Shown one piece after another: positions 9,998-18,321 of a DNA stretch of 64,000 nt. The stretch is taken from contig JBEKFZ010000008.1 of assembly GCA_050013075.1 (NCBI GenBank), positions 1-64,000 of the forward strand, given 5' to 3'. Source of the stretch: JBEKIK01 sp050013075 (GTDB lineage Bacteria; Planctomycetota; Planctomycetia; Pirellulales; Thermoguttaceae). The translations under genes were made by a program, and so were the position numbers. The notes beneath the pieces are model-generated. The model did not search any database. It was not told where the DNA came from and worked only from the letters and a program-made list of their open reading frames with translations. How positions within the stretch are numbered: the stretch's first letter is position 1; each line of letters opens with the position of its first letter.

Positions 9998-10909
9998 ATG
10001 CTCCGCTGGCGACTCGTTTTTGGAACCTTGATCATTGCGGCCCTGGCCGGGTTATGCTGGCTGGACCACGTCGCCTGGCTGCCGGGCACGTGGCTTATGC
10101 CCTTGGCCGCGGTTTTTGTAGTTTTCGCCGCGGCGGAAGTGATGCAACTTTCGGCGGCCGGCGGCGCGCAGCCCAGGGCCTGGGTGGTTTATGGCGGCAA
10201 CGTGTTGATCCTGCTTTCCAATTGGATTCCCGTCATTTTAGCCAAGTGGAATCTATGGCAGCGGTCGGGCGAAGGCTGTTTGTCATGGCAGCAATCGCTG
10301 GCGCTGGTTTCCTGGCCGGCGGCGGCATTAATGATTTGCACGCTGGTCCTATTGATCAATGAAATGTGCCTTTTCCAAAAGCCGGGCAGGTCGATTGCCA
10401 ATATGGCCTCAACGGCATTTGCCCTGATCTATGTGGGATTGCTGGTGAGTTTTCTCGTCCAATTGCGATTAGCCTGGGGCGTCGGCGCGTTGGTCTCGCT
10501 GATAATCATAGTGAAGATGGGCGATACCGGCGCGTACCTGGTCGGCCGATTGATGGGCCGGCACAAGATGACGCCCGTGCTCAGTCCCGGCAAAACCGTG
10601 GAAGGGGCCGTGGGGGCGATTTTCTTCGCCTGCCTTGGGGCCTGGCTGAGTTGGCACTTCCTATTTCCTTCCATGAACGCTGCCTGTTTAATGCCGGGCT
10701 CGGGCTGGTTATGGATTCCGTACGGCATTTTAGTGGGAATAGCCGGTATTTTGGGCGATCTGGCCGAATCGCTGATCAAACGCGACGCGGGGCGTAAAGA
10801 TTCCAGCACCTGGTTGCCGGGGTTCGGGGGGGTGTTGGATGTCCTGGATTCGCTTCTTTTTGCCGCCCCCGTGGGGTGGGCCTTTTGGTTGATGCAATCG
10901 GCCGGCTGA
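9998..10909 (+). CDS. cdsA: Phosphatidate cytidylyltransferase
   Basis: CdsA makes CDP-diacylglycerol from phosphatidic acid and CTP at the inner membrane, the branch point for phospholipid synthesis. The 303-residue protein has about eight hydrophobic segments. It contains KMGDTGAYLVGRLMG and PGKTVEGAVGA in the middle, and the C-terminal family signature GDLAESLIKRDAGRKDSSTW followed by LPGFGGVLDVLDS. Two positions of the textbook signature (PGHGGxxDRxD) differ, with His to Phe and Arg to Val. I recall such variants from planctomycete-type CdsA, so activity is still likely. No Shine-Dalgarno sequence is visible before the ATG. The preceding RNA/terminator suggests leader control. Confidence 0.85.
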   Translation: MLRWRLVFGTLIIAALAGLCWLDHVAWLPGTWLMPLAAVFVVFAAAEVMQLSAAGGAQPRAWVVYGGNVLILLSNWIPVILAKWNLWQRSGEGCLSWQQSLALVSWPAAALMICTLVLLINEMCLFQKPGRSIANMASTAFALIYVGLLVSFLVQLRLAWGVGALVSLIIIVKMGDTGAYLVGRLMGRHKMTPVLSPGKTVEGAVGAIFFACLGAWLSWHFLFPSMNAACLMPGSGWLWIPYGILVGIAGILGDLAESLIKRDAGRKDSSTWLPGFGGVLDVLDSLLFAAPVGWAFWLMQSAG

Positions 10910-11248
10910 AAACCCTAAATTTCCTTGCCGTGAAAGTGATCTTCTCCCATTTACTTTCCCGTAAAAAACCGGACAGGGGGGACTAGTCAGCCGGCCCTTG
11001 GGGTGTTATCATTAAGTTTGTTTGGCAAGTGAATTTTTTGCTTGCAAACGGCTTGTCATAATCCATAATTCATCGATAAGATCGTACAATCCTGGCTATT
11101 GGCGAAGGTAAGCAGTGCGATAAATGTGCATTATTACGTATAAGTCGCCGGATATACATTCTTAGGAGCTTGTCATACGCGGATAGGATCCGGCATCGAG
11201 TAAAAGGATTCCCTTGGTTTTTCTTTGGCCGGCAAAGGGGGTCGTGCG
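10910..11248. other. Gene-free stretch upstream of zinc-ribbon gene
   Basis: No open frame of interest and no strong repeat are visible. The region is AT-rich compared with the genes, which fits a promoter region for the gene at 11249, but I cannot point to a convincing -35/-10 pair. Confidence 0.4.
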
Positions 11249-11611
11249 ATGTCGATCGAAGTGACGTGCCCTAAAGGGCATAAGTTAAAAGTTAAAAACT
11301 CCATGGCTGGAAAAACGGGCTTGTGCCCTTTGTGCGCGGGTCAAGTCTATGTGTATGTCCCTATTCCCGTTGCGGCAAAACAATCCTTATCTGAAGAAGT
11401 AATATTGGATTACATCGGACCTTCCCAGCCGTCTCCCAGCAGTGTCGGCATGAGCGGAATAGACCTGGAGGATGGCGCGCCCCACCGACCTGACAAAGCC
11501 CATCACGAAACCCCCTGGAAAAGCTGTGTAAAATGCAATAAGGATATTCCTTCTCAAACCCATATATGCCCTTATTGCCACACTTATCTTGCCGATATAG
11601 CTGGTTATTAA
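11249..11611 (+). CDS. Small double zinc-ribbon protein, function unknown
   Basis: The protein has 120 residues. The N-terminal ribbon reads CPKGHKLKVKNSMAGKTGLC followed by PLC, a motif common in planctomycete proteins of unknown function. The C-terminal ribbon has CVKCNKDIP then CPYC. The two are separated by a low-complexity linker rich in Ser, Pro and His. I chose the ATG at 11249, after GGCAAAGGGGG, rather than the in-frame start at 11225. No enzymatic motif is present. It precedes phoH on the same strand with a 147-bp gap. A role in RNA or protein binding is possible but is not shown. Confidence 0.65.
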   Translation: MSIEVTCPKGHKLKVKNSMAGKTGLCPLCAGQVYVYVPIPVAAKQSLSEEVILDYIGPSQPSPSSVGMSGIDLEDGAPHRPDKAHHETPWKSCVKCNKDIPSQTHICPYCHTYLADIAGY

Positions 11612-11758
11612 TGGGCACCCCCCTCTTATTGATGGGGTATTTGCTCTAGGATATCGCCTAAACCGCTCTAGGATAGGCATTTATTGGGGGGTTACTTCTC
11701 CACAAGTAGTGTCAATGCGTTGCATCCGAGTTTGAATAAAGCTTATACTAATTAAGAG

Positions 11759-12706
11759 ATGAGTGAAACAACTATATCGGTCGTTAGTTCCAAGTCGTTG
11801 CTGACGCTGTTTGGTGCCCGCGATCAACACGTACGGAAAATCCGGGACGCGCTGGGGGTTAATATCACGGTCCAAGACGGTCTCGTTCAAATAGACGGTC
11901 CGGCGGAGGCGGTCGCCTCGGCCACCGAGGTTTTGGAGCGGCTTCAAGCCTATGCCAACCGGCACGGGTCATTGGCATCGGAGGACGTGTCTCTGGTCTT
12001 AAGTGCGGTGCTAAACGGTCATTCGCCCTCGGAAACTCCGCCCATCGAGGTCTTCAAACCCGGACGGCAGATTCGTCCCAAGTCGCCCGGCCAAGCCCGA
12101 TTCGTGGATGCCATCCGCCAAAACGATATCGTATTATGTTACGGGCCGGCTGGAACGGGCAAGACCTATCTGGCGGTGGCCATGGCGGCCTCGGCCTTGA
12201 AACGGGAATCTGTCCGCAAGATCGTGCTGGTGCGTCCGGCGGTCGAAGCCGGCGAAAGTCTGGGCTATTTGCCCGGCGACTTGCAGGCCAAGATCAATCC
12301 TTATCTGCGCCCCCTGATGGACGCCTTGCACGAGATGATCGACCACGACCTTATCAAGCGTTATACCGAGGAAGACTTGATAGAAGTGATTCCGCTGGCC
12401 TACATGCGCGGGCGCACGCTGAACGAGGCTTTTATCATCCTCGACGAAGCGCAAAACACCACGGTTTCGCAGATGAAGATGTTTTTGACGCGGATGGGCA
12501 CCGGCTCGAAAATCGTGGTCTCCGGCGACATTACGCAAATCGATCTGCCTCCTCATACTCGCAGCGGCCTGGTCGACGCCTTGGCGCGACTGCGGGGGAT
12601 AAAGGGAATCGTCGCGGTATCGTTGAGTTCCGCGGACATCGTCAGGCACCCGCTGGTGCAGCGGATTGTCGATGCCTACGACGAACGTTCCAAGAAGCGT
12701 CGCTGA
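11759..12706 (+). CDS. PhoH-family ATPase (YbeZ-like)
   Basis: The 315-residue protein has an N-terminal KH-like RNA-binding module (about 10-75: VRKIRDALGVNITVQ). The PhoH P-loop ATPase has Walker A GPAGTGKT at 129-136, the RPAVEAGESLGYLPGDL sensor block, Walker B FIILDEAQN and the SGDITQIDLP motif. PhoH/YbeZ proteins associate with YbeY in rRNA processing. Here ybeY lies two genes downstream, and the HD membrane hydrolase lies between, 16 bp after this stop. This conserved order implies one operon. The symbol phoH or ybeZ would fit. Confidence 0.9.
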   Translation: MSETTISVVSSKSLLTLFGARDQHVRKIRDALGVNITVQDGLVQIDGPAEAVASATEVLERLQAYANRHGSLASEDVSLVLSAVLNGHSPSETPPIEVFKPGRQIRPKSPGQARFVDAIRQNDIVLCYGPAGTGKTYLAVAMAASALKRESVRKIVLVRPAVEAGESLGYLPGDLQAKINPYLRPLMDALHEMIDHDLIKRYTEEDLIEVIPLAYMRGRTLNEAFIILDEAQNTTVSQMKMFLTRMGTGSKIVVSGDITQIDLPPHTRSGLVDALARLRGIKGIVAVSLSSADIVRHPLVQRIVDAYDERSKKRR

Positions 12707-12722
12707 TGAATGACTTTTAAAC

Positions 12723-14993
12723 ATGCCTTTCGGTAATCCAATACGCACGCGATCGGATCGAGTAGCCGCCCTGGAATTGCCTCCGGGAACGTGGGAGCGG
12801 GTATGGGCGATTTTGCGCGGCCGAGACACTCTTGCCCGCATCGGCTTGATCCTCTTGTCCTCCGTGGCGATATGCGTTGTTATCGAAGCCTGGAATCCGC
12901 CTTTTAAATATCGCACCGGATATACCCCTTCGCACAATATCATCGCCCGCGTGAACTTTACCAATCCGAATCCCGAGGCCACCAAGCTGGCTCAACTCCG
13001 CGCCCGCAGCCAGGTGCGGTACGTGTACGCGCAAGATGCCGCGCCGCTACAGCAACTTCGGGCAAGATTGCGAAATACGATTCTGGAACTCACGGCCGCG
13101 GCCGAGCTGAAGGACGTGGATCCGCAGATTTGGAAGCAATTCCAATTACCGGCCCCGGCCGATAAAACCCAAAGCACGGAAAAACCCCCCGAAGAACAGT
13201 TCCAGGAGTTTCGCTCGGAATTCACGGGCACGGATAAAATCGAACGCCTGGAACAGATTTTGGCGGTCGTCTTGGGACCCTACGAACAACGCGGTTTGAT
13301 CGATAAACTGCCCCAGGAGCCGGGCGAAGGAAATCAGGACGAAATTCGCGTGCACCCCGTCGGGCAGGCCGAGCCGCCGCAAACAGTCAAAGTCAAAGTA
13401 GTCGACGTGTTGCTGGGCGACGGCACGGCGATCCGCGATAACCTGCGCAATCATTTCGATAACAAAGACATAGCCGATCGATTATTCGCCTGGCTCCGGC
13501 CTCAACTTGTTCCCACTCTTAAAATCGACATGGAGGAAACCTCGCAGGCGATCAAAAAAGCCGTCGGCGACGTGGCCCCGGTGAAGGATCCGTACCCTGC
13601 CGGAGCCACCCTGGCCGAAGCCGGCAAACCCCTGGAACCCGATCAGATCCATTTGCTCAGGCTTGAATACGCTTCCGTGCTGGCCGAGAGGCCGATGTAT
13701 CAAAAAATCACGAGGGCCGTCGCAATGACGGTTATGATTTTCACGGCCCTGGTGCTCTGCGGCATTTATATGCGATTCCGGCATGGAGGGCCGTTGGCCG
13801 CCGGACTGACCCGGCAGATTGTCATACTCTTTGTCGCGGTCGGAACCGTGGCCTTGGCCCGCTGGATTTCCACGGACCGTTGGCGCGGAGAAATTCTCCC
13901 GCTTTTGTTGTTCGGCATGACCACGGCTATCGTTTATCGGCCTGTTTTCGCCCTGCTTTTGACCGGCGTGTTGTCGTTGATAATTGTGATGGCCCTGGGC
14001 CAAGGTCTGCCCGAATTGATCTTGTTGATGGGCGTGGCCACCACGGCCATCCTGAATTTGGGCCGCATCCGCACGCGCAGCAAATTGATTTTCGTGGGCC
14101 TGTTTGCCGGCGGAGTGGCCTTTCTGATGAGCGTCGGCCTGGGTTTGATCGACGACCAGCCTTTCGATTTGATCTTGATGTCCCATTCCGCGATCGTGGG
14201 CCTATGGACGCTTACCGCGGGATTTGTAATGACCGGTCTATTGCCTTTTATCGAACACATGTTTGGGATCCTCACCGACCTCAGCCTGCTGGAACTGGGC
14301 GACGTGTCGCACCCGCTTTTGCAAGAAATGGTCCGCCGCGCTCCGAGCACCTACAACCATTCCATCACCGTGGGTTCGATAGCCGAGGCCGCCGCCGATA
14401 CGATCGGCGCCCGGGGACTGCTGTGCCGCGTGGGGGCTTATTTCCACGACATCGGAAAAATGCTCAAACCCGGCTATTTCATCGAAAATCAAGGCCCGGA
14501 CGAGGATAACCGCCACGAATCGCTGGTCCCGGCCATGAGCACCCTGGTGATCATCGCTCATATCAAGGACGGGTCCGACCTGGCTCGGCAACATCACTTG
14601 CCGCAACCGATCGTTGACATGATCGCTCAGCATCACGGCACCCAACTCGTCGAATATTTCTTCGATCGCGCCCAGCAACAATCCGATCCCCAAAACGGCG
14701 AAGTGGACGAGAGCAATTTCCGCTATCCAGGCCCCAAACCGCAAACCAAGGAAGCGGCCGTTTTGATGCTGGCCGACGCCGTGGAAAGCGCCAGCCGCAC
14801 GCTGGTCGATCCCGCACCCGCGCGGATCGAAAGCCTCGTCTGCGAACTAGCCGAACATCGCCTGGACGACGGCCAGTTCGACGAAAGCGGACTGACGCTC
14901 CGCGAGTTGCGGGCCATCGAACGCAGCCTGGTCATGTCGCTCACCTCGATCTACCACGGCCGGATCAAGTATCCCGAACAAAAAACAGCGTAA
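12723..14993 (+). CDS. 7TM-HD membrane phosphodiesterase (PgpH/YqfF family)
   Basis: This is a 756-residue membrane protein. One N-terminal transmembrane helix (about 35-58) is followed by a large extracytoplasmic 7TMR-HDED domain (about 60-320), then about seven transmembrane helices (320-520) and a cytoplasmic HD domain. The metal ligands are visible as YNHSITVGS with His546 and FHDIGK with His575-Asp576, followed by conserved HHG at AQHHGTQLVEYF. In Listeria the family member PgpH degrades cyclic-di-AMP. Other nucleotide substrates cannot be excluded. It is followed by ybeY after a palindromic repeat. Confidence 0.88.
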   Translation: MPFGNPIRTRSDRVAALELPPGTWERVWAILRGRDTLARIGLILLSSVAICVVIEAWNPPFKYRTGYTPSHNIIARVNFTNPNPEATKLAQLRARSQVRYVYAQDAAPLQQLRARLRNTILELTAAAELKDVDPQIWKQFQLPAPADKTQSTEKPPEEQFQEFRSEFTGTDKIERLEQILAVVLGPYEQRGLIDKLPQEPGEGNQDEIRVHPVGQAEPPQTVKVKVVDVLLGDGTAIRDNLRNHFDNKDIADRLFAWLRPQLVPTLKIDMEETSQAIKKAVGDVAPVKDPYPAGATLAEAGKPLEPDQIHLLRLEYASVLAERPMYQKITRAVAMTVMIFTALVLCGIYMRFRHGGPLAAGLTRQIVILFVAVGTVALARWISTDRWRGEILPLLLFGMTTAIVYRPVFALLLTGVLSLIIVMALGQGLPELILLMGVATTAILNLGRIRTRSKLIFVGLFAGGVAFLMSVGLGLIDDQPFDLILMSHSAIVGLWTLTAGFVMTGLLPFIEHMFGILTDLSLLELGDVSHPLLQEMVRRAPSTYNHSITVGSIAEAAADTIGARGLLCRVGAYFHDIGKMLKPGYFIENQGPDEDNRHESLVPAMSTLVIIAHIKDGSDLARQHHLPQPIVDMIAQHHGTQLVEYFFDRAQQQSDPQNGEVDESNFRYPGPKPQTKEAAVLMLADAVESASRTLVDPAPARIESLVCELAEHRLDDGQFDESGLTLRELRAIERSLVMSLTSIYHGRIKYPEQKTA

Positions 14994-15083
14994 GGGGTGG
15001 GCAATTTATTGCCCACTTTCTTCGCACAAATGCGCTTTATATAATATTTTTCTTTATCAAGTGGGCAATAAATTACCCACCCC
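14994..15083. repeat. Inverted-repeat element with GGGGTGGGCAATTTATTGCCCAC ends
   Basis: Two 25-bp palindromic ends (14994-15018 and 15059-15083) are inverted copies of one another. Each end itself forms a GTGGGCAA/TTGCCCAC hairpin. The 40-bp core is AT-rich. It lies between the HD hydrolase stop codon and the ybeY start. It is a variant of the GTGGGCAGTTTACTGCCCAC repeat seen at many intergenic sites. Confidence 0.75.
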
Positions 15084-15101
15084 TATTCGCTGCCTGCTCC
15101 A

Positions 15102-15536
15102 TTGTTATCCATCACCGTTACCAACGCCCAATCGCAATTGCCCGTCGATAAAAACAGGCTGCGCCGGGCCGTGCGCATAATTTTGGAGGACGAGTCGATC
15201 GAACGGGCGAAGATCGACGTGGCAGTGGTGGACGATCTCACGATCGCCGAACTGCACCAAAGATATTTGAACGATCCCGAAGCGACCGACGTGCTGAGTT
15301 TCGTGCTGGAACAAACGTCAAAGTATTTAGAGGGCGAGATCGTCGTCAGCGCCGACACCGCCGCCGCCTCGGCCCCGAATTACAACTGGACTGCCGCGAA
15401 TGAACTTTTGCTTTATGTCATCCACGGCGCATTGCACCTGGTCGGATACGACGACACCGCGACCAAAAAAAGATCAATAATGCGGGAAAAGGAAGGGGAA
15501 TATCTCGCCCGCTTCGGACTGCATTATCACATATAG
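15102..15536 (+). CDS. ybeY: Endoribonuclease YbeY (rRNA maturation factor)
   Basis: YbeY is a zinc-dependent single-strand endoribonuclease used in 16S rRNA 3'-end maturation and ribosome quality control. The metal-site motif reads HGALHLVGYDD, with His108 and His112. The third ligand is usually the His of GYDH, and here it is Asp (GYDD), a variant I associate with planctomycete-like YbeY. The N-terminal beta-strand block includes VVDDLTIAELHQRYLN and the conserved TDVLSFVLE segment. The length of 144 is normal. The start is TTG at 15102, because no better ATG is available upstream in frame. Confidence 0.88.
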   Translation: MLSITVTNAQSQLPVDKNRLRRAVRIILEDESIERAKIDVAVVDDLTIAELHQRYLNDPEATDVLSFVLEQTSKYLEGEIVVSADTAAASAPNYNWTAANELLLYVIHGALHLVGYDDTATKKRSIMREKEGEYLARFGLHYHI

Positions 15537-15583
15537 ATTTATTGATCCCCAATATTTTTAATCGTTAAACAGGATAACTCATT

Positions 15584-17194
15584 ATGAACAAGCGAATATG
15601 CGGCATGATGGGACTGCTGGCGATGACTTTAACGGTTGCCTGGGGGCAGACGTCCCAGCCTGAGGACAATGCACTCCTGGAAGAGAAACTCGGGGCAATT
15701 CCACCGACAATTGTGGACGTAGTTTTTAGCAAGGATGGTTGCCACGTCGCATTTGTGTTCGAACGGAATAAGAAGTCCCTCGTGATGGTGGACGGTCGGG
15801 AGGGGACTGAGTATGAGGAGATCGGCAAAGGATCGCTGGTTTTCAGCCCCGGTGGCGAACATGCGGCCTACGTGGCAATAAAGGGCAAAAATATGTTCTT
15901 GGTAGCGGACGGCCGGGAAGGATCCCAGTATGACGGGATATCCGAAGGCTCACCGGTTTTTAGCGCAAATGGCGAGCGATTGGCATATTGGGCGCAAAAA
16001 GAGAATAAATGGCGCCTTGTAGTGGACTACCAGGAAGGGCCGGCATACGACTGGATGGCCGAGGAAACGCCGATTTTCAGTCCCAATGGCAAGCACGTTT
16101 ACTATGCTGCGAAAAAAGGAGGGAAATGGTACGCTGTCATCGACGGCAAAGAGAGCCGGGCGTACGATGCGATCGCCAAAGGCACGCCGATTTTCAGTTC
16201 CGACAGCAATCACGTGGCCTATGCCGCAGTCAGAGGGCTAAAGAACTTTGTGGTGCTGGACGGCAAGGAAGGGCCGGAATACGACTCGATTTCTAAAGGC
16301 GCGCCATTTTTCAGCCCCGATGGCAAACACATGGTATATGCCGCACAAAAAAGGTCAAAATGGTTTATGGTAATCGACGGCAAGGCTGGAGCGGAATTTG
16401 ACGGGCTTGCCAAAAACTCAATAGTTTTCAGCCCGGACAGTAAACACATCGTCTATGGGTTGCGAAAGGGACAGAAGTGGCATGTAGTCATTGATGGTAA
16501 GGAGGGGCCGGAATACGACGATTTCTGCAGCATGTATGTTTTCAGCCCGGATAGCCAGCGCTTGGCTTATGTGGCGAAAAAGAACAAGAAATGGCTCGTG
16601 GTTGTGGACGGCAAGGAAGGTCCGAGTTTTGATAATATTTATAGTGGGGCGCTGTTTTTTAGCCCAGACGGCAAGCGCGTAGCATATATAGCAAAGAAAG
16701 GCGATAATGCCCACGTAGTCCTAGATGGCCAAATGGGGCCGCCGTATGACGCAATAACCGAAGGCACACCCGTTTTCAGCCCCGATGGCAAACGCACGGT
16801 ATATACGGCAATCAAGGGCATGGATAGGCAAGTATTAGTGGATGGCCAGGCGGGGCCACAGTATGAAGGGATAATCAAAGGCACACCGATTTTCAGCCCG
16901 GATGGAAAACGCATAGCCTATGGAGTGAAAAAGGATAATATATACTATGTAGTAGTGGACGGTCAGCAGGGTCCGGAATACAAAGCAATTTTCAATATCC
17001 GCTTCAGCCCCGATGGGAATCATTTGGTTTATATTGTGAAAAAAGATGATTATTGGGTCTTAATAGTGGACGGCCTGGAGGGGCCTAAGTATGATAGGAT
17101 CCTTATAGAAACGCAAATATTCCACCCCGATGGCGCACTGGAGTTTCTCGCCATAAAGGCAGGAATTCTCTACCGAGTGAAGCAACGACCTTGA
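15584..17194 (+). CDS. Secreted VDG-repeat beta-propeller-like protein
   Basis: The protein has 536 residues. Residues 1-22 form a signal peptide (MGLLAMTLTVAWGQ), so it is exported. The rest is about twelve tandem units of roughly 39 residues. Each has a FSPDGKRxAYxxKK strand followed by VVVDGKEGPEYDxI and a small GTP linker. The first half of the unit resembles TolB/PD40 WD40-like propeller blades. The recurring VDG-x-x-GP-x-YD half is not a motif I can name. No catalytic motif is seen. It probably forms one or two beta-propellers acting as a binding scaffold in the periplasm or at the surface. It has its own transcription context between ybeY and recO. Confidence 0.75.
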   Translation: MNKRICGMMGLLAMTLTVAWGQTSQPEDNALLEEKLGAIPPTIVDVVFSKDGCHVAFVFERNKKSLVMVDGREGTEYEEIGKGSLVFSPGGEHAAYVAIKGKNMFLVADGREGSQYDGISEGSPVFSANGERLAYWAQKENKWRLVVDYQEGPAYDWMAEETPIFSPNGKHVYYAAKKGGKWYAVIDGKESRAYDAIAKGTPIFSSDSNHVAYAAVRGLKNFVVLDGKEGPEYDSISKGAPFFSPDGKHMVYAAQKRSKWFMVIDGKAGAEFDGLAKNSIVFSPDSKHIVYGLRKGQKWHVVIDGKEGPEYDDFCSMYVFSPDSQRLAYVAKKNKKWLVVVDGKEGPSFDNIYSGALFFSPDGKRVAYIAKKGDNAHVVLDGQMGPPYDAITEGTPVFSPDGKRTVYTAIKGMDRQVLVDGQAGPQYEGIIKGTPIFSPDGKRIAYGVKKDNIYYVVVDGQQGPEYKAIFNIRFSPDGNHLVYIVKKDDYWVLIVDGLEGPKYDRILIETQIFHPDGALEFLAIKAGILYRVKQRP

Positions 17195-17407
17195 GTGAAT
17201 TGTAGCCGTCTTTTCTTTCGTGCATCAGTAAGCAAAAATACCAGCGGGTATTTTCGGCGGCCGTTGGCCGCCGGGCAGATGATGTTTTTTCTATAACCTT
17301 AATCTCGATAATGTTCATCCACTGTACAATGTAAGGAAAATTCCTCCAATCACTCGCGGCACAAGTGCTGCGGTTATACGTCTGAAATAAAACTTCAGCA
17401 TTTTCTC

Positions 17408-18163
17408 ATGTCCACCGAAAAGGCCAATGCGATTGTGATCCGAGTAGTCGATTTCAGCGAAAGCAGCCTGGTGGTCACGCTGTTCACGCGGGAATTTGGC
17501 AAAATAGGGGCTTTGGCGAAAGGGGCAAAACGGCTTAAAAGCCCTTTCGAGTCTGCTCTTGATCTACTGGCCCTTTGTCGAATAGTATTCCTCCACAAAA
17601 CGTCGGATGCCCTGGACCTGCTGACTGAGGCTAAACTGCTTAGGCGGTTTCGACCGTTCGGCCGAGATCTGCTAAACCTTTACGCCGGATATTACGTAGC
17701 GGAATTATTGGGCGAATTGACCGACGAGAACGATCCTCATCCCGAGCTTTTCGACCTGGCCGACGAGACCCTGGCGGCCTTGGCCGTGGGAGAATCGGCG
17801 GTCCGACGCGTGATTCGATTCGAATTGGGAATGTTGCGGATTTTAGGGCATATACCCGCGCTGGAAACGTGCGCGGAGTGCGGCGCGGCGGTAAGCACCT
17901 CGGGCCGAATCGCCTTCGGGCTGCTCGACGGCGGTGTTTTGTGCAAACTATGTCGCGCGGGAAAAAAACAAGTGGCAATGGTAAGCGCGGGCGCGCTTAA
18001 AACCATGACTCAACTGGCCGATCCGGATACTCAAACCTGGCAACGCATGGAAATCAACTCTCGCATCCTCGGTGAATTACGCGGTGTGTTAAACCATTAC
18101 ATGATGAACTTATTGGGCCATAAACCTCGTATGTATGAATATCTGGGAGTGCTGGGAAAATAA
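17408..18163 (+). CDS. recO: DNA repair protein RecO
   Basis: RecO works with RecF/RecR to load RecA on gapped DNA coated by SSB. The N-terminal OB-fold is clear (KANAIVIRVVDFSESSLVVT, FGKIGALAKGAKRLKS). The helical middle region follows (YYVAELLGELTDENDPHPEL). A zinc-finger carries CAECG near 157 and CKLC about 25 residues later. The length of 251 matches the family. ATG at 17408 directly precedes the OB fold. The gene is followed by a composite repeat block and then the TPR lipoprotein gene. Confidence 0.9.
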   Translation: MSTEKANAIVIRVVDFSESSLVVTLFTREFGKIGALAKGAKRLKSPFESALDLLALCRIVFLHKTSDALDLLTEAKLLRRFRPFGRDLLNLYAGYYVAELLGELTDENDPHPELFDLADETLAALAVGESAVRRVIRFELGMLRILGHIPALETCAECGAAVSTSGRIAFGLLDGGVLCKLCRAGKKQVAMVSAGALKTMTQLADPDTQTWQRMEINSRILGELRGVLNHYMMNLLGHKPRMYEYLGVLGK

Positions 18164-18167
18164 GGAT

Positions 18168-18310
18168 GAAGGATGAAGGATGAAAACAGCGGACAGCGGA
18201 TAATTAGGGGTGGGCAGTTTACTGCCCACTGAGAACTGTAAACCGTAAACTGTGAACCGTAAACCGTGAACTGACAACTGTAAACCGACAACTGAAAACT
18301 CCCACGGACA
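18168..18310. repeat. Composite dispersed repeat block, second copy
   Basis: Starting in GGATGAA units right after recO, the sequence repeats the block at 9541 almost base for base through GTGGGCAGTTTACTGCCCAC. It then diverges into AACTGTAAACCGTAAACTG-type phrases. It lies between recO and the TPR lipoprotein gene. Confidence 0.75.
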
Positions 18311-18321
18311 AGGAAGTCCCC

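Noticed and set aside
17195..17407. GCGGCCGTTGGCCGCC hairpin as terminator of the VDG-repeat gene
   Set aside because: The T-run is about 15 bases away from the stem, so I would not call it an intrinsic terminator.
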